From assembly GCA_963738625.1 (NCBI GenBank), contig CAVTXH010000020.1, positions 806,001-870,000 of the forward strand: a stretch of DNA of 64,000 nucleotides, in the 5' to 3' direction. The notes under the pieces were generated by a model that did not search any database, was not told the DNA's origin, and worked only from the letters and a program-made list of their open reading frames with translations. Source of the DNA: UBA7672 sp963738625 (lineage in GTDB: Bacteria > Pseudomonadota > Alphaproteobacteria > Caulobacterales > Hyphomonadaceae). Position numbers and translations under genes: made by a program. Shown here piece by piece: positions 37,589 through 46,516 of this stretch; the stretch's first letter is position 1; each line of letters starts with the position of its first letter.

Positions 37589-38137
37589 ATGGAAGTTCGC
37601 GCCAGGTATTTCGCGAGACGACGCGGGGAGCACGGCTTGGACGGGGCCGAACCAGTCAGGTGGGTGATGCCCGTGGCGTGGTGTGCGGTCACCTCGGTGA
37701 TCATCGCATCCGGCCTTGCCGTGCCGCTCGAGGGCGGACTGGCGGCGTCCGGTTTCGGTTTCTTCTTTCCGACTGACGGGCAGATCGACGCCTATACGCG
37801 TGGACTCGCGCCGTTTTCGGCCGCCGCCGCCGTGCTCGGCGCTGCGTTCATGTTCATTCCCAAGATGACGAGCTGGCGCATCCGCAAGGGGCTCGCCTGG
37901 TCAACCTTCATGCTGATGGTGATCGGCGGGATGATGATGCTCATTGTGCCGCAGGCGCTGATCGCCATCGCCCGCGCCAATGGCGGTAATGGGATCAGCC
38001 TGGCGGTGGACCTGTCCGTCACGTGGATGGATTTCGGCGCACGCCTTTCGAGCGTAGGCGGGCTATTGGCGATCGCGACATTCATCGACGCGTGGATAAA
38101 CCGGCAGCGCGGCTATTCGCCGGCCTCGTCCTCATAG
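37589..38137 (+). CDS. Small polytopic membrane protein
   Basis: 182 residues with about four membrane spans (near 32-48, 68-88, 100-122 and 145-165), Met- and Gly-rich. The start may instead be ATG 37667 (MPVAWCAVTSVIIASGL). Family not recognised; it may be a distant relative of small oxidase-associated membrane proteins, but no metal-ligand His pattern is visible. It converges on the exonuclease gene with a 25-nt overlap. Confidence 0.6.
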   Translation: MEVRARYFARRRGEHGLDGAEPVRWVMPVAWCAVTSVIIASGLAVPLEGGLAASGFGFFFPTDGQIDAYTRGLAPFSAAAAVLGAAFMFIPKMTSWRIRKGLAWSTFMLMVIGGMMMLIVPQALIAIARANGGNGISLAVDLSVTWMDFGARLSSVGGLLAIATFIDAWINRQRGYSPASSS

Positions 38138-39141
38138 CCCACCAAATGCAGCGGCCGCGCCTTGCGGCCTTCAAGCTCGGCCCAGCGCGCGAGGGCGTCG
38201 TCGCGGCCGTGCGTGACCCATAGCTCGTCCGGGTTCACCTCGCGCACCGTTTCGGTGAGCTCGTCCCAGTCGGCGTGGTCGGAGAGGATCAGCGGCAGTT
38301 CGATGCCGCCGGCCTTGGCGCGCTGGCGGATGTTCATCCAGCCTGACGCGAAGGCGATGACGGGATCGGGGAAGCGCTGCGCCCAGGGCGTGCTCGTGGC
38401 GGAGGGCGGGCACAGCACGATCTTGCCGGCGAACTTTTCGCTGGCGACGCGTGTCTTCTTGTCCAGCGTTGCGGGTTCGAGGGGCCCAAGCTTCACGCCC
38501 AGCCGCTCGTACATGTCGCAAAGCTCTTTCATCGCGCCGTGGATGTAGATGGGCTCGTTGTAGCCGAACTTCCGCAGCTCGCAGATCACACGTTGCGCTT
38601 TTCCAAAAGCATAGGCGCCGACGAGATGCGCGCGATCCGGGAACGCGCGGATGGAGTCCAGCAGCTTCCTTACCTCGCCCGAGGAGTCCGGATGGCGGAA
38701 GACAGGCAGGGCGAATGTCGCCTCCGAGATGAAGATGTTGCAGGGGACGACTTCGAAGAGTCTGCAGGTGGGATCGGGGCGGCGCTTGTAGTCGCCGGTG
38801 CAGACCATGGTGAAGCCCTTCCATGTCACCTCGACCTGCGCCGAGCCGATGACATGGCCGGCTGGATGCAGCGTGACGTCGACATCGCCGACGCGCATGG
38901 TCTCGCCATAGGGCGCGGACTGGCGTGATTGCGTGAAAGCTTGTCCATAGCGCACTGACATCGCCTCGAGCGTCTCTGACGTCGCCAGCACCGCGCCGTG
39001 GCCGGCGCGCGCGTGATCCGAATGGCCGTGCGTGACGACCGCCCGATCAACGCCGCCGCGGACCGGGTCGATGTAGAAGTCGCCTGGCGGGCAATAGAGG
39101 CCCTGCGGCGTCGGGCAGAGAAGCTGTTCGGGGCGGATCAT
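38113..39141 (-). CDS. MBL-fold exonuclease of the ligase-associated DNA-damage module
   Basis: 342 residues. Metallo-beta-lactamase fold with the metal motif THGHSDHARAGH (HxHxDH) near residue 40, followed by the beta-CASP-like part with HPAGHVIGSAQVEVTW and CTGDYKRRPDPTC. This is the family usually encoded next to the ATP-dependent ligase. Here it lies about 6 kb from the ligase (30794-32416) on the same strand. Expected to trim DNA ends in repair. Confidence 0.92.
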   Translation of the reverse strand: MIRPEQLLCPTPQGLYCPPGDFYIDPVRGGVDRAVVTHGHSDHARAGHGAVLATSETLEAMSVRYGQAFTQSRQSAPYGETMRVGDVDVTLHPAGHVIGSAQVEVTWKGFTMVCTGDYKRRPDPTCRLFEVVPCNIFISEATFALPVFRHPDSSGEVRKLLDSIRAFPDRAHLVGAYAFGKAQRVICELRKFGYNEPIYIHGAMKELCDMYERLGVKLGPLEPATLDKKTRVASEKFAGKIVLCPPSATSTPWAQRFPDPVIAFASGWMNIRQRAKAGGIELPLILSDHADWDELTETVREVNPDELWVTHGRDDALARWAELEGRKARPLHLVGYEDEAGE

Positions 39142-39227
39142 CGTTAGCCATATGCGCGCGGCGGCCGGCGTGGGGAAGAGCGACTTCTAGTTCTCGAAGC
39201 GCCTTCTTGTCCCGCGCGAATGATACC

Positions 39228-39282
39228 AGCGGGCTCGGTTTCAAGCCCGCTACAGTCTTTTCTACGCCTTGAGTTTTCCTCA
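39228..39282 (+). promoter_or_regulatory. Two hairpins in the leader of the HMG-CoA reductase operon
   Basis: AGCGGGCT-cggtttca-AGCCCGCT (39228-39251) is followed by ACAGTCTTTTCT, then a weaker TTGAG-N4-CTCAA (39269-39282). On the plus strand the first has the shape of an intrinsic terminator, yet no plus-strand gene lies just upstream. It could attenuate the operon if the promoter is further upstream, or be part of an operator. The operon start ATG is 66 nt downstream of the second hairpin, after AAGGGA. Confidence 0.35.
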
Positions 39283-39348
39283 AATCAGCGGATTCATTCA
39301 CCGTGCCCTCTGAAAGAACAGGATGGGGCGGCGGGTGAAGGGACATCG

Positions 39349-40635
39349 ATGGCAAGCGCATTTGACGCCGCGCAACGCATGATCGCGGCGATGCTGCAGG
39401 GCCGGTCGGCCGATGAGATCGCCCGCCAGAGCCGGCCCGACACCACGACGCCGCTGAAACCCTGGATCCGGCCGGCCAAGCGGCTGGAGCCGACATTCAC
39501 GGCGTCGAACTGGAAGACGCTTCTGGGCAATTCGGGAGCAACGGAGGCGGACAAGGCCGAGCTCTATGACGCCAAGGCGCAGGAGCAGCTGCCGGCCTAC
39601 GAGCGCAATATCGAGAATTATATCGGCACGGTGCGCGTGCCGGTGGGCGTGATCGGGCCGCTGCGGGTGAACGGCATTTTCGCCAAGGGCGATTTCTATG
39701 TGCCGCTGGCGACGAGCGAGGCGGCGCTGGTGGCGAGCTATGGGCGCGGCGCGCGGCTGATCTCGTCTGTGGGCGGGTGCACGACGGGCACGTTGGCTGA
39801 GGGCGTGCATCGCTCGCCGGGCTTTGCGTTCAAGACGACGACCGAGGCAGGGCTGTTCGTCGCCTGGGTGTGCTCGAACTTCGACATGCTGAAGGCGGCG
39901 GCGGAGACAACGACGCGCCACGGCAAGCTGGTGGAGCTGTCGCCGCACGTCGAGGGCGATCATGTCTATCTGGTGTGCAGCTATACGACGGGCGATGCGG
40001 CCGGGCAGAACATAGTGACCATCGCAACCGAGGCGTTGTGCGGGGCGATTCTTGAGAAGTCTCCTTTCAAGCCGCTCTACTGGTTCGTCGAGGCCAACTT
40101 CTCCGGCGACAAGAAGGCGTCGGCGATGTCCTTCGTCGGCGTGCGCGGGCGCAAGGTGACGGCGTCGGTGGAGCTGCCGGGAGAGGAAATCGTCAAGCAG
40201 CTGCATACGACGTCGAAGCGGATGGAGGACTACTGGCGCATGTCGGCGCTGGGCGGCGTGATGTCGGGCTCCATAGGCGTGCAGGGGCACTACGCGAACG
40301 GGCTCGCGGCGCTCTATCTGGCGACGGGGCAGGATGCGGCGTGCGTGGCGGAGAGCGCGGTCGGCGTGACGCGGATCGAGCTGCGCGAGAATGACAGGCT
40401 GTTCGTGTCGGTGACGCTGCCCAACATCATCGCGGGCACGGTGGGCGGCGGCACCAACCTGCCGACGCAAGCGGCGGGGCTCAACATCATGGGGCTGAAG
40501 GGCTCCGGCAAAGCGCGGGTGTTCGCAGAGGTTTGCGCGGCGGTGTGCCTGGCGGGCGAACTGTCGATCATCGGAGCGCTGTGCGCGCACGAGTTCGCCA
40601 GCGCCCACAAGAACCTGGCGCGGGGTAGGTCGTGA
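39349..40635 (+). CDS. Hydroxymethylglutaryl-CoA reductase, class I-like
   Basis: 428 residues from ATG 39349, 5 nt after AAGGGA. It should reduce HMG-CoA to mevalonate with NADPH. Class I marks: ENYIGTVRVPVGVIGPL, the Asp in TTGDAAGQN (partner of the active-site Lys and Glu), GTVGGGTNLPTQ and the catalytic His in AHEFASAHKNL. No other mevalonate-pathway gene is recognised nearby, and ispH of the MEP pathway is at 6.6 kb, so mevalonate is probably made here for a special product. First gene of an eight-gene operon; UbiA-like gene overlaps by 4 nt. Confidence 0.9.
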   Translation: MASAFDAAQRMIAAMLQGRSADEIARQSRPDTTTPLKPWIRPAKRLEPTFTASNWKTLLGNSGATEADKAELYDAKAQEQLPAYERNIENYIGTVRVPVGVIGPLRVNGIFAKGDFYVPLATSEAALVASYGRGARLISSVGGCTTGTLAEGVHRSPGFAFKTTTEAGLFVAWVCSNFDMLKAAAETTTRHGKLVELSPHVEGDHVYLVCSYTTGDAAGQNIVTIATEALCGAILEKSPFKPLYWFVEANFSGDKKASAMSFVGVRGRKVTASVELPGEEIVKQLHTTSKRMEDYWRMSALGGVMSGSIGVQGHYANGLAALYLATGQDAACVAESAVGVTRIELRENDRLFVSVTLPNIIAGTVGGGTNLPTQAAGLNIMGLKGSGKARVFAEVCAAVCLAGELSIIGALCAHEFASAHKNLARGRS

Positions 40636-41600
40636 GCGACGTGGCTGCTCCTGCGGCGCCGAAGAAGCCGCGCGCTGGGCTAGGCGCGCGGCTGTGGGAA
40701 TATCAGGCGGAGCGTTTTCCAGTCATCCAGCATGGCGCGCTGATTGCGGCTTTCGGGTCGTCGGCGGTTTGCCTGTCGGCCCTGCTGCGGGACGCCGCGC
40801 CGAGCATTGTGGCGATCGTCGTCGCGGTGCTGGTGCTGTTCGGCTTCTTCTTCCAGCTGCGCGTGGCGGACGAGCACAAGGACAATGCCGAGGACACGAA
40901 GTATCGGCCGGAACGTCCGGTGCCGCGCGGGCTGGTGACGCTAGCCGAACTGCGCGGCGTTGCGATCGGCATTGGCGTCGTGCAGGTGCTGCTGACGGCG
41001 TGGCTGGGGTGGGCGCTGCTCGGCCTGTTGGCGCTGGTGTGGGCATGGATGGCGCTGATGACCAAGGAGTTCTTCGCGCCGACGGAGCTTCGCAAGCGGC
41101 CGATCCTCTACATGGTCAGCCACATGCTGGTGATGCCGCTGATCGATCTCTATGCGACGGCGTGCGACTGGATTCCCGCGGGCGGGCTGGAGGGGCATGA
41201 AGGGTTCACGCTGACGCTGGCGGGGTTCCTGCTGTTGTCGCTGGTCAACGGCGCGGCGCTGGAGATCGCGCGCAAGTCGTGGGGGCCGGAGCAGGAGCGC
41301 GAGGGCGTCGAGACGTACTCCAAGCTGTGGGGCGCGGGCGCGGCGGGCGCGGCCGTGATGGCTGTGGTGCTGCTGGGGCTCGCGACGTCGGCATTCGTGA
41401 ACGTGCGATCAGGCGCCCCGGCATGGTGCCTGTTCGGGCTGTTGCTGGTGTCGACCTGGGCGGCGTGGTCGGCGATCGACTATGCCGGGACGCCCTCGCA
41501 GAAGACTGCGAAACGCATGGAAATGTCGGCGGGCGTATTCGTGCTGGCGAATTATCTGTTGCTGGGCGTTCTGCCCACGATCCAGTCGTTGCTCGCGTGA
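40632..41600 (+). CDS. UbiA-family prenyltransferase
   Basis: 322 residues from a GTG overlapping the HMG-CoA reductase stop by 4 nt. About eight membrane spans. The first aspartate-rich site is D80, D84 and D88 in RVADEHKDNAEDTKY, followed by RPVPRGLVT, which is the usual continuation of the first UbiA motif. A second acidic site (near SAIDYAGTPSQKTAKRMEM) is less canonical. It should transfer a polyprenyl group to an acceptor in the membrane. Closest plan is that of ubiquinone and ether-lipid enzymes; the acceptor is unknown. Confidence 0.88.
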   Translation: MSDVAAPAAPKKPRAGLGARLWEYQAERFPVIQHGALIAAFGSSAVCLSALLRDAAPSIVAIVVAVLVLFGFFFQLRVADEHKDNAEDTKYRPERPVPRGLVTLAELRGVAIGIGVVQVLLTAWLGWALLGLLALVWAWMALMTKEFFAPTELRKRPILYMVSHMLVMPLIDLYATACDWIPAGGLEGHEGFTLTLAGFLLLSLVNGAALEIARKSWGPEQEREGVETYSKLWGAGAAGAAVMAVVLLGLATSAFVNVRSGAPAWCLFGLLLVSTWAAWSAIDYAGTPSQKTAKRMEMSAGVFVLANYLLLGVLPTIQSLLA

Positions 41601-44068
41601 CAGATCGTTTCATCCTGACGGGTGAGGCCGCCATGTCGCCCGCTGTTGCCGGCGGCAAGGGCGCGGCGCTGGCCAAGCTGGCTGCGAAGTTTCCAGTGCC
41701 GAGCTTTTTCGTTGTTCCCGCCGAGGCGTTTGACGAGGCGGGATTGAAGGAAGACGCGAAGGCTGGTTTGAGCGCGGCGCTGAAGGGGCTGGGCGCCGGG
41801 CCGTTCGCGGTGCGCTCCTCGGGTCGGGAAGAAGACGGGGCGGATGCCGCCCATGCAGGGCAGTTCGAGACGCAGCTGAACGTGGCGCCCGTCGATGTGG
41901 CGAAGGCGGCGCACGCGGTTTGGAAGTCGGGCTTCAGCGAGACTTTGGCGCAATACCGGCAGGCGAAGGGGTTGACGGGCGCGCCCCAGCCGCCGGCCGT
42001 GGTCGTTCAGGTGATGGTGAAGGCGTGGGCGGCCGGCGTGGCGTTTTCGGCGGACCCGGTGACGGGCGACCGGACGGTTGCGGTGATCAGCGCGATCCTC
42101 GGGCTGGCGGACAAGTTGGTCGGCGGCGAAGCGGATGGCGACAGCTACCGGGTAGGCGCAGACGGCAAGACGATCGAGACGGAGATCGTCAACGCCACGC
42201 CGGTGCTGAGCGAGGCCGAGCGAGCGGAAGTGGCTGCGATGGCGCGGCGATCCGAGGCGCATTTCGGCGCGCCGCAGGATGTCGAGTGGGCGTTCGACGA
42301 AAGCGGTCTGCATATGCTGCAGTCGCGGCCGATCACGACGCTCGGCCGGGCGACGACCGAATCGGGCGGCGACGTTGTCATCTGGGACAACTCCAACATC
42401 GTGGAGAGCTATCCCGGCGTTACCTCGCCCCTGACGTTTTCGTTCGCGCGCTATGTCTACGCCCATGTCTACCAGGCGTTCTCGCGGCTGATGGGCGTGC
42501 CGGCGCGCAGGGTGGACGAGCATCGTTCGGTGTTCGAGAACATGCTGGGGCGGGTGGATGGGCGGGTGTACTACAACCTGCTCAATTGGTACCGCGCACT
42601 GGCGCTGTTTCCCGGGTTCAAGGCGAACCGGAAATTCATGGAAGGGATGATGGGCGTCTCCGAGGCTTTGCCTCAGGAAACCGCCGACGCCATCGCGCCG
42701 CCGACGGACAACGGGTTCGAGCGGTTTCTCGACAATCTGGACCTGGCGCGCGTGGGCGGCGGGCTGATCTGGCACGAGATCCGGATACGGCCGACGATCG
42801 ATGCTTTCTACAAGCGGCTGAACACGGCGCTGGCGCCGCCGGACGATGCGATCGATGCGATGGGAGCTACAGAGCTGGCGGCACAGTATCGCAAGCTTGA
42901 GCAACAGCTGCTCGCCAAATGGGACGCGCCACTGGTCAACGACTTTCTCTGCATGATCGCATTCGGCGCGGCGCAGAAGGCGATGACGAGCTGGGCGGGA
43001 GAGGACGGCGTCGCTTTCCTGTCGAACATGCTGATCGGACAGGGCGATATTGTCTCAGCCGTGCCCGCGCGCTTGATCCGCAATATGGGCGCCATGGTGC
43101 GCAGGCGGCCCGACGTGGTGAAGCGGCTGGCGGCGGGAGATCGCACCGTGGTGGATGCGATGCCGGAGCTGCGCGCGGCGTTCGATGCCTACATCGCCAA
43201 GTTCGGCGATCGCTGCACGCAGGAGCTGAAGCTCGAAAGCCGCACGCTGCACGAAGACCCAGCCCAAGTGCTGATGGCGATAGCGGCAGCCGCCCCGGTC
43301 AGGGCGGCCAGCAATGAGCCGGTGGAGCAGCAACACAGCCTGGACGGCCTGATCGAGGCGCCGGCGAAGCGTGTGCTCGCGAGGTGGCTGCTGAAATGGG
43401 CGAAGGCGCGGGTGCGTGACCGGGAGAATTTGCGCTTCGAGCGGACGCGGCTGTTCGGGCGCGTGCGGCGCATCTTCCTGGCGTTGGGCGCGAGGTTGAC
43501 CGAGGCGGGCGTGCTCAACCAGCCGCGCGACGTTTTCAATCTCACTGTAGAGGAATTGCTGGGCGCCGTCGAAGGCGCTGGCATCACCAGCGATCTCAAG
43601 GCGCTGGCGGCGCTCCGCGATGCGGAACACAAAGCCCAGCTTGGCCGCCCCGATCCGCCGGAAAGGTTCACCGTGAAGGGGGCTCATATCGTCGGCGTTG
43701 TGCGGCTGGCGGCGCAGGCGGTCTCTGCAGGCGACGGCGGGGAATCCCGCAAGGGACTTGCCTGCTGCAAGGGTGTGGTGACCGCGAAAGTGCGCGTGAT
43801 CGAAGACCCGCGTGTGGAGGCTCTCCTGCCGGGCGAAATCCTGGTGGCCCGGCACACTGATCCGGGCTGGATTGCGGTGTTCGCCAATGCCGCAGGCGTG
43901 ATCGCCGAGCGCGGCTCCCTGCTGTCACATTCGGCAATCGTGGCGCGAGAAATGGGCGTGCCCTGCGTGGTCTCGCTAAAGGGCGCCACTCAGTGGCTCA
44001 AGACTGGGGATATCGTGCGTCTGGACGGCGGCGCCGGAACAGTCGAAAGAACAGGCCGGGACGGATAA
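41597..44068 (+). CDS. PEP-synthase/rifampicin-phosphotransferase-like enzyme
   Basis: 823 residues from a GTG overlapping the UbiA stop by 4 nt. An N-terminal ATP-grasp domain (about 1-260) has GGKGAALAKLA, PFAVRSSGREEDG and QDVEWAFDESGLHMLQSRPI. A long helical middle region (about 265-700) follows, then a C-terminal swivelling His domain with H778 in SLLSHSAIVAREMGVPC. The PEP/pyruvate TIM-barrel of true PEP synthases is absent. This layout matches rifampicin phosphotransferase, which uses ATP to phosphorylate a hydroxyl with release of AMP and Pi. In a lipid operon it probably phosphorylates an unknown hydroxylated intermediate; drug resistance is an alternative. Confidence 0.88.
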   Translation: MTDRFILTGEAAMSPAVAGGKGAALAKLAAKFPVPSFFVVPAEAFDEAGLKEDAKAGLSAALKGLGAGPFAVRSSGREEDGADAAHAGQFETQLNVAPVDVAKAAHAVWKSGFSETLAQYRQAKGLTGAPQPPAVVVQVMVKAWAAGVAFSADPVTGDRTVAVISAILGLADKLVGGEADGDSYRVGADGKTIETEIVNATPVLSEAERAEVAAMARRSEAHFGAPQDVEWAFDESGLHMLQSRPITTLGRATTESGGDVVIWDNSNIVESYPGVTSPLTFSFARYVYAHVYQAFSRLMGVPARRVDEHRSVFENMLGRVDGRVYYNLLNWYRALALFPGFKANRKFMEGMMGVSEALPQETADAIAPPTDNGFERFLDNLDLARVGGGLIWHEIRIRPTIDAFYKRLNTALAPPDDAIDAMGATELAAQYRKLEQQLLAKWDAPLVNDFLCMIAFGAAQKAMTSWAGEDGVAFLSNMLIGQGDIVSAVPARLIRNMGAMVRRRPDVVKRLAAGDRTVVDAMPELRAAFDAYIAKFGDRCTQELKLESRTLHEDPAQVLMAIAAAAPVRAASNEPVEQQHSLDGLIEAPAKRVLARWLLKWAKARVRDRENLRFERTRLFGRVRRIFLALGARLTEAGVLNQPRDVFNLTVEELLGAVEGAGITSDLKALAALRDAEHKAQLGRPDPPERFTVKGAHIVGVVRLAAQAVSAGDGGESRKGLACCKGVVTAKVRVIEDPRVEALLPGEILVARHTDPGWIAVFANAAGVIAERGSLLSHSAIVAREMGVPCVVSLKGATQWLKTGDIVRLDGGAGTVERTGRDG

Positions 44069-44090
44069 CCCACGGGTAGCCCGACAGCAT

Positions 44091-45188
44091 ATGGCCGAAA
44101 CCGATATCGCCGCGCGCGCGACCTTCGACAAGATAAGGTATGCGCAGGTCTGGGAGGATGCCGACATCCTCGTCGCGGCGCTGCGCCCGAAGGCGGGCGA
44201 CACCGTCGTCTCCATCGCATCCGCAGGCGACAACGCGCTGGCCCTGCTGGCCGAGGGTCCCGAGCGCGTTATCGCGGTCGATCTCAACCCCGCTCAGCTG
44301 GCGTGCGTGCGCCTGCGCGTGGCCGCTTATGCCACGCTGACCCATACGGAATTTCTCGAACTGATGGGATCGCGCGCATCGGGAAGACGCGCCTTCCTGT
44401 TCGACCAGGTGGCGCAGAAGCTTTCGTCGGAGGACCAGAAATTCTGGGCGAAGCAGAAGGACCAGGTGGTGAAGCTCGGCGCCGGCGGCGTCGGCAAGTT
44501 CGAGAACTACTTCAAGATTTTCCGTGAATGGGTTCTGCCCTTCATCCACAACCGCGAGACGATCGACGAACTGCTGCGCGAGCGCGAGCCGAGAGATCGC
44601 GGGCCGTTCTTTGACAAGTACTGGAACATCTGGGGCTGGCGGACGGTGCTCAAGGTCTTCTTCTCGAAGACCGTGATGGGAAAGCTTGGCCGTGATCCGG
44701 CCTTCTTCGACCATGTGAAAGGCAGCGTTTCGGACCATGTCGCAGCGCTGACGCGCAAAGCCTTGGTCGACCAGGATCCTGCAGACAATCCATACCTGCA
44801 CTGGATCCTGCGCGGCGCGCATGGCGAGGCGTTGCCGCGCGCCTGGGCGGTCGAGCGTTTCGAGACCATACGTGACCGGCTCGACCGGCTGGAACTGCGG
44901 TTATGCACGGTGGAGACCCTCGCCGATGAAGGCGTGAAGGCGGACGCGTTCAACCTGTCCGACATCTTCGAATACATGTCGCCTGAGGCGCACGAAAAAG
45001 CCTACGGGACGATCCTGGCGGCGTCGCGACCGGGGGCGCGCATCGCCTACTGGAACATGATGGCGCCTAGGCGTGCGCCGGGAGCGCATGCCGCCAAGGT
45101 TACGACCAACACCCAACTCGAAGCGAAACTGAAACCGCTGGACAAGGCGTTCTTCTACTCCGACTTTGTAATCGAGGAAGTGAAGTGA
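44091..45188 (+). CDS. DUF3419 protein (BtaA-like 3-amino-3-carboxypropyl transferase)
   Basis: 365 residues. DUF3419 includes BtaA, which transfers the 3-amino-3-carboxypropyl group of SAM to a diacylglycerol hydroxyl to start betaine lipid synthesis. Visible marks: FDKIRYAQVWEDADIL near the N-terminus, the SAM-loop-like SIASAGDNALALL, AVDLNPAQL and the C-terminal NLSDIFEYMSPEAHEKAY followed by AYWNMMAPR. Its usual partner BtaB is not seen. The only gap in the operon, 22 nt, is before this gene; the next gene overlaps by 4 nt. Confidence 0.85.
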   Translation: MAETDIAARATFDKIRYAQVWEDADILVAALRPKAGDTVVSIASAGDNALALLAEGPERVIAVDLNPAQLACVRLRVAAYATLTHTEFLELMGSRASGRRAFLFDQVAQKLSSEDQKFWAKQKDQVVKLGAGGVGKFENYFKIFREWVLPFIHNRETIDELLREREPRDRGPFFDKYWNIWGWRTVLKVFFSKTVMGKLGRDPAFFDHVKGSVSDHVAALTRKALVDQDPADNPYLHWILRGAHGEALPRAWAVERFETIRDRLDRLELRLCTVETLADEGVKADAFNLSDIFEYMSPEAHEKAYGTILAASRPGARIAYWNMMAPRRAPGAHAAKVTTNTQLEAKLKPLDKAFFYSDFVIEEVK

Positions 45189-46516
45189 ACGAGGCGCTGC
45201 TGATCAGCGCGGCAAAGGTCGCCGGTTCGGTGATCCTGCTGGCGCTGGTGCTATGGGGCGTGTCGCGGCTATCGAAGATCGCGAAGCTCGATGCAGAAGT
45301 CGGGCGCAAGCTGGTGCATATCAGCCTCGGCCTCTACTGCCTGATGTTCCCGTTCGTGTTCAGCAATGCGTGGGAGGTGGGCGCCACCTGCGCGCTCGCG
45401 GTGGGCGTCTTCCTGCTGGCGCGCGGGAAGATGCGCGACAGCCTGGGCGGCGGGCTGCATGCGGTGGAGCGCACGTCCTACGGCGAACTGCTGTTCGCCG
45501 TGTCGGTCGGGCTGCTGTTCTGGCTCAAGGACGGGCACTACATCATGTCGGCGCAGGACAAGCCGCCGATCGGGCCGGTCCTCTACATCCTGCCAATCCT
45601 GATGCTGACGCTGTGCGATGCGGCAAGCGCTCTGGTGGGATCGCGCTATGGAAGGCGCATCTTCAGAGTCGAGGAGGGGTCAAAGAGCATCGAGGGCGTC
45701 GTTGTCTTCGCGACGACCGCTTGGCTGGTGTCGCTGATCGGTTTCCTGTTGCTGACCGATCTCGGGCGCGGCGAGGTGATCCTGCTCGCCTTCATCACGG
45801 CGGCGTTCGGGGCGCTGCTGGAGGCGGCGAGCTGGCGGGGGCTGGACAACCTGTTCATTCCGCTGGGCATCTATTTCCTCCTGGCGAACCTGCTGCACCT
45901 CGGCGTCATGGGATTGGCCTTTCGCGCGGGCCTGTTCTTTCTCGCGCTGCTGGCGATCATCTGGATGACGCCGCGGGCGAAGGCGGACAGGCACGCTGTC
46001 GCCATCGGCTTCACGCTTTTCTTCTGCATCACCATTTTCTCGGGCGTAGAAAGCGTGATTGCGCCGGCGACCGCCGCGGCGGCATATTTCGCCTGCGTGC
46101 AATGGCTGAAGGTGGAGCGGCCGCCACACGACAACCTCAATCTGCTGCTGGTGATATTCGCGCTGGCGCTGGCCTATTTCCTGGTGAGTCACATCACGAA
46201 GAGCGACACCATCTTTTCCTTTAATCTGTCGTTCGCGGCGCTCACCGCGGGCATCGTCGCACGCTTCTCGAAGAGCGTGCTTGTGGTGCTAGGCGCCATC
46301 GGGCTGGCCTGGCTGGCGATGTCGGTGCGGACGATCTGGATCGAGGGGCCGAGGGAGGAGACGTGGGTGTTCTCGCTGATCGGCTTTGGCGGCATCATCC
46401 TGCTGACAGTCGCGGGATGGAGCATGCGGGAACGCAGGATCGAACGGCCATGGATGATGCTGGGTGGGCTCAGCCTGGCGATCGGGTTGGCCGCCCTGCC
46501 GGCGTCGCCGACATGA
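45185..46516 (+). CDS. Phytol/dolichol-kinase-like membrane protein
   Basis: 443 residues with about twelve hydrophobic segments, twice the length of a phytol kinase. Residues about 39-55 (GRKLVHISLGLYCLMF) and 143-190 (LTLCDAASALVGSRYGRR, EEGSKSIEGVVVF) match the CTP-dependent phytol kinase and dolichol kinase family. The second half has further spans without that motif. It may phosphorylate a long-chain or prenyl alcohol with CTP. GTG start overlaps the DUF3419 stop by 4 nt. Confidence 0.82.
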   Translation: MNEALLISAAKVAGSVILLALVLWGVSRLSKIAKLDAEVGRKLVHISLGLYCLMFPFVFSNAWEVGATCALAVGVFLLARGKMRDSLGGGLHAVERTSYGELLFAVSVGLLFWLKDGHYIMSAQDKPPIGPVLYILPILMLTLCDAASALVGSRYGRRIFRVEEGSKSIEGVVVFATTAWLVSLIGFLLLTDLGRGEVILLAFITAAFGALLEAASWRGLDNLFIPLGIYFLLANLLHLGVMGLAFRAGLFFLALLAIIWMTPRAKADRHAVAIGFTLFFCITIFSGVESVIAPATAAAAYFACVQWLKVERPPHDNLNLLLVIFALALAYFLVSHITKSDTIFSFNLSFAALTAGIVARFSKSVLVVLGAIGLAWLAMSVRTIWIEGPREETWVFSLIGFGGIILLTVAGWSMRERRIERPWMMLGGLSLAIGLAALPASPT

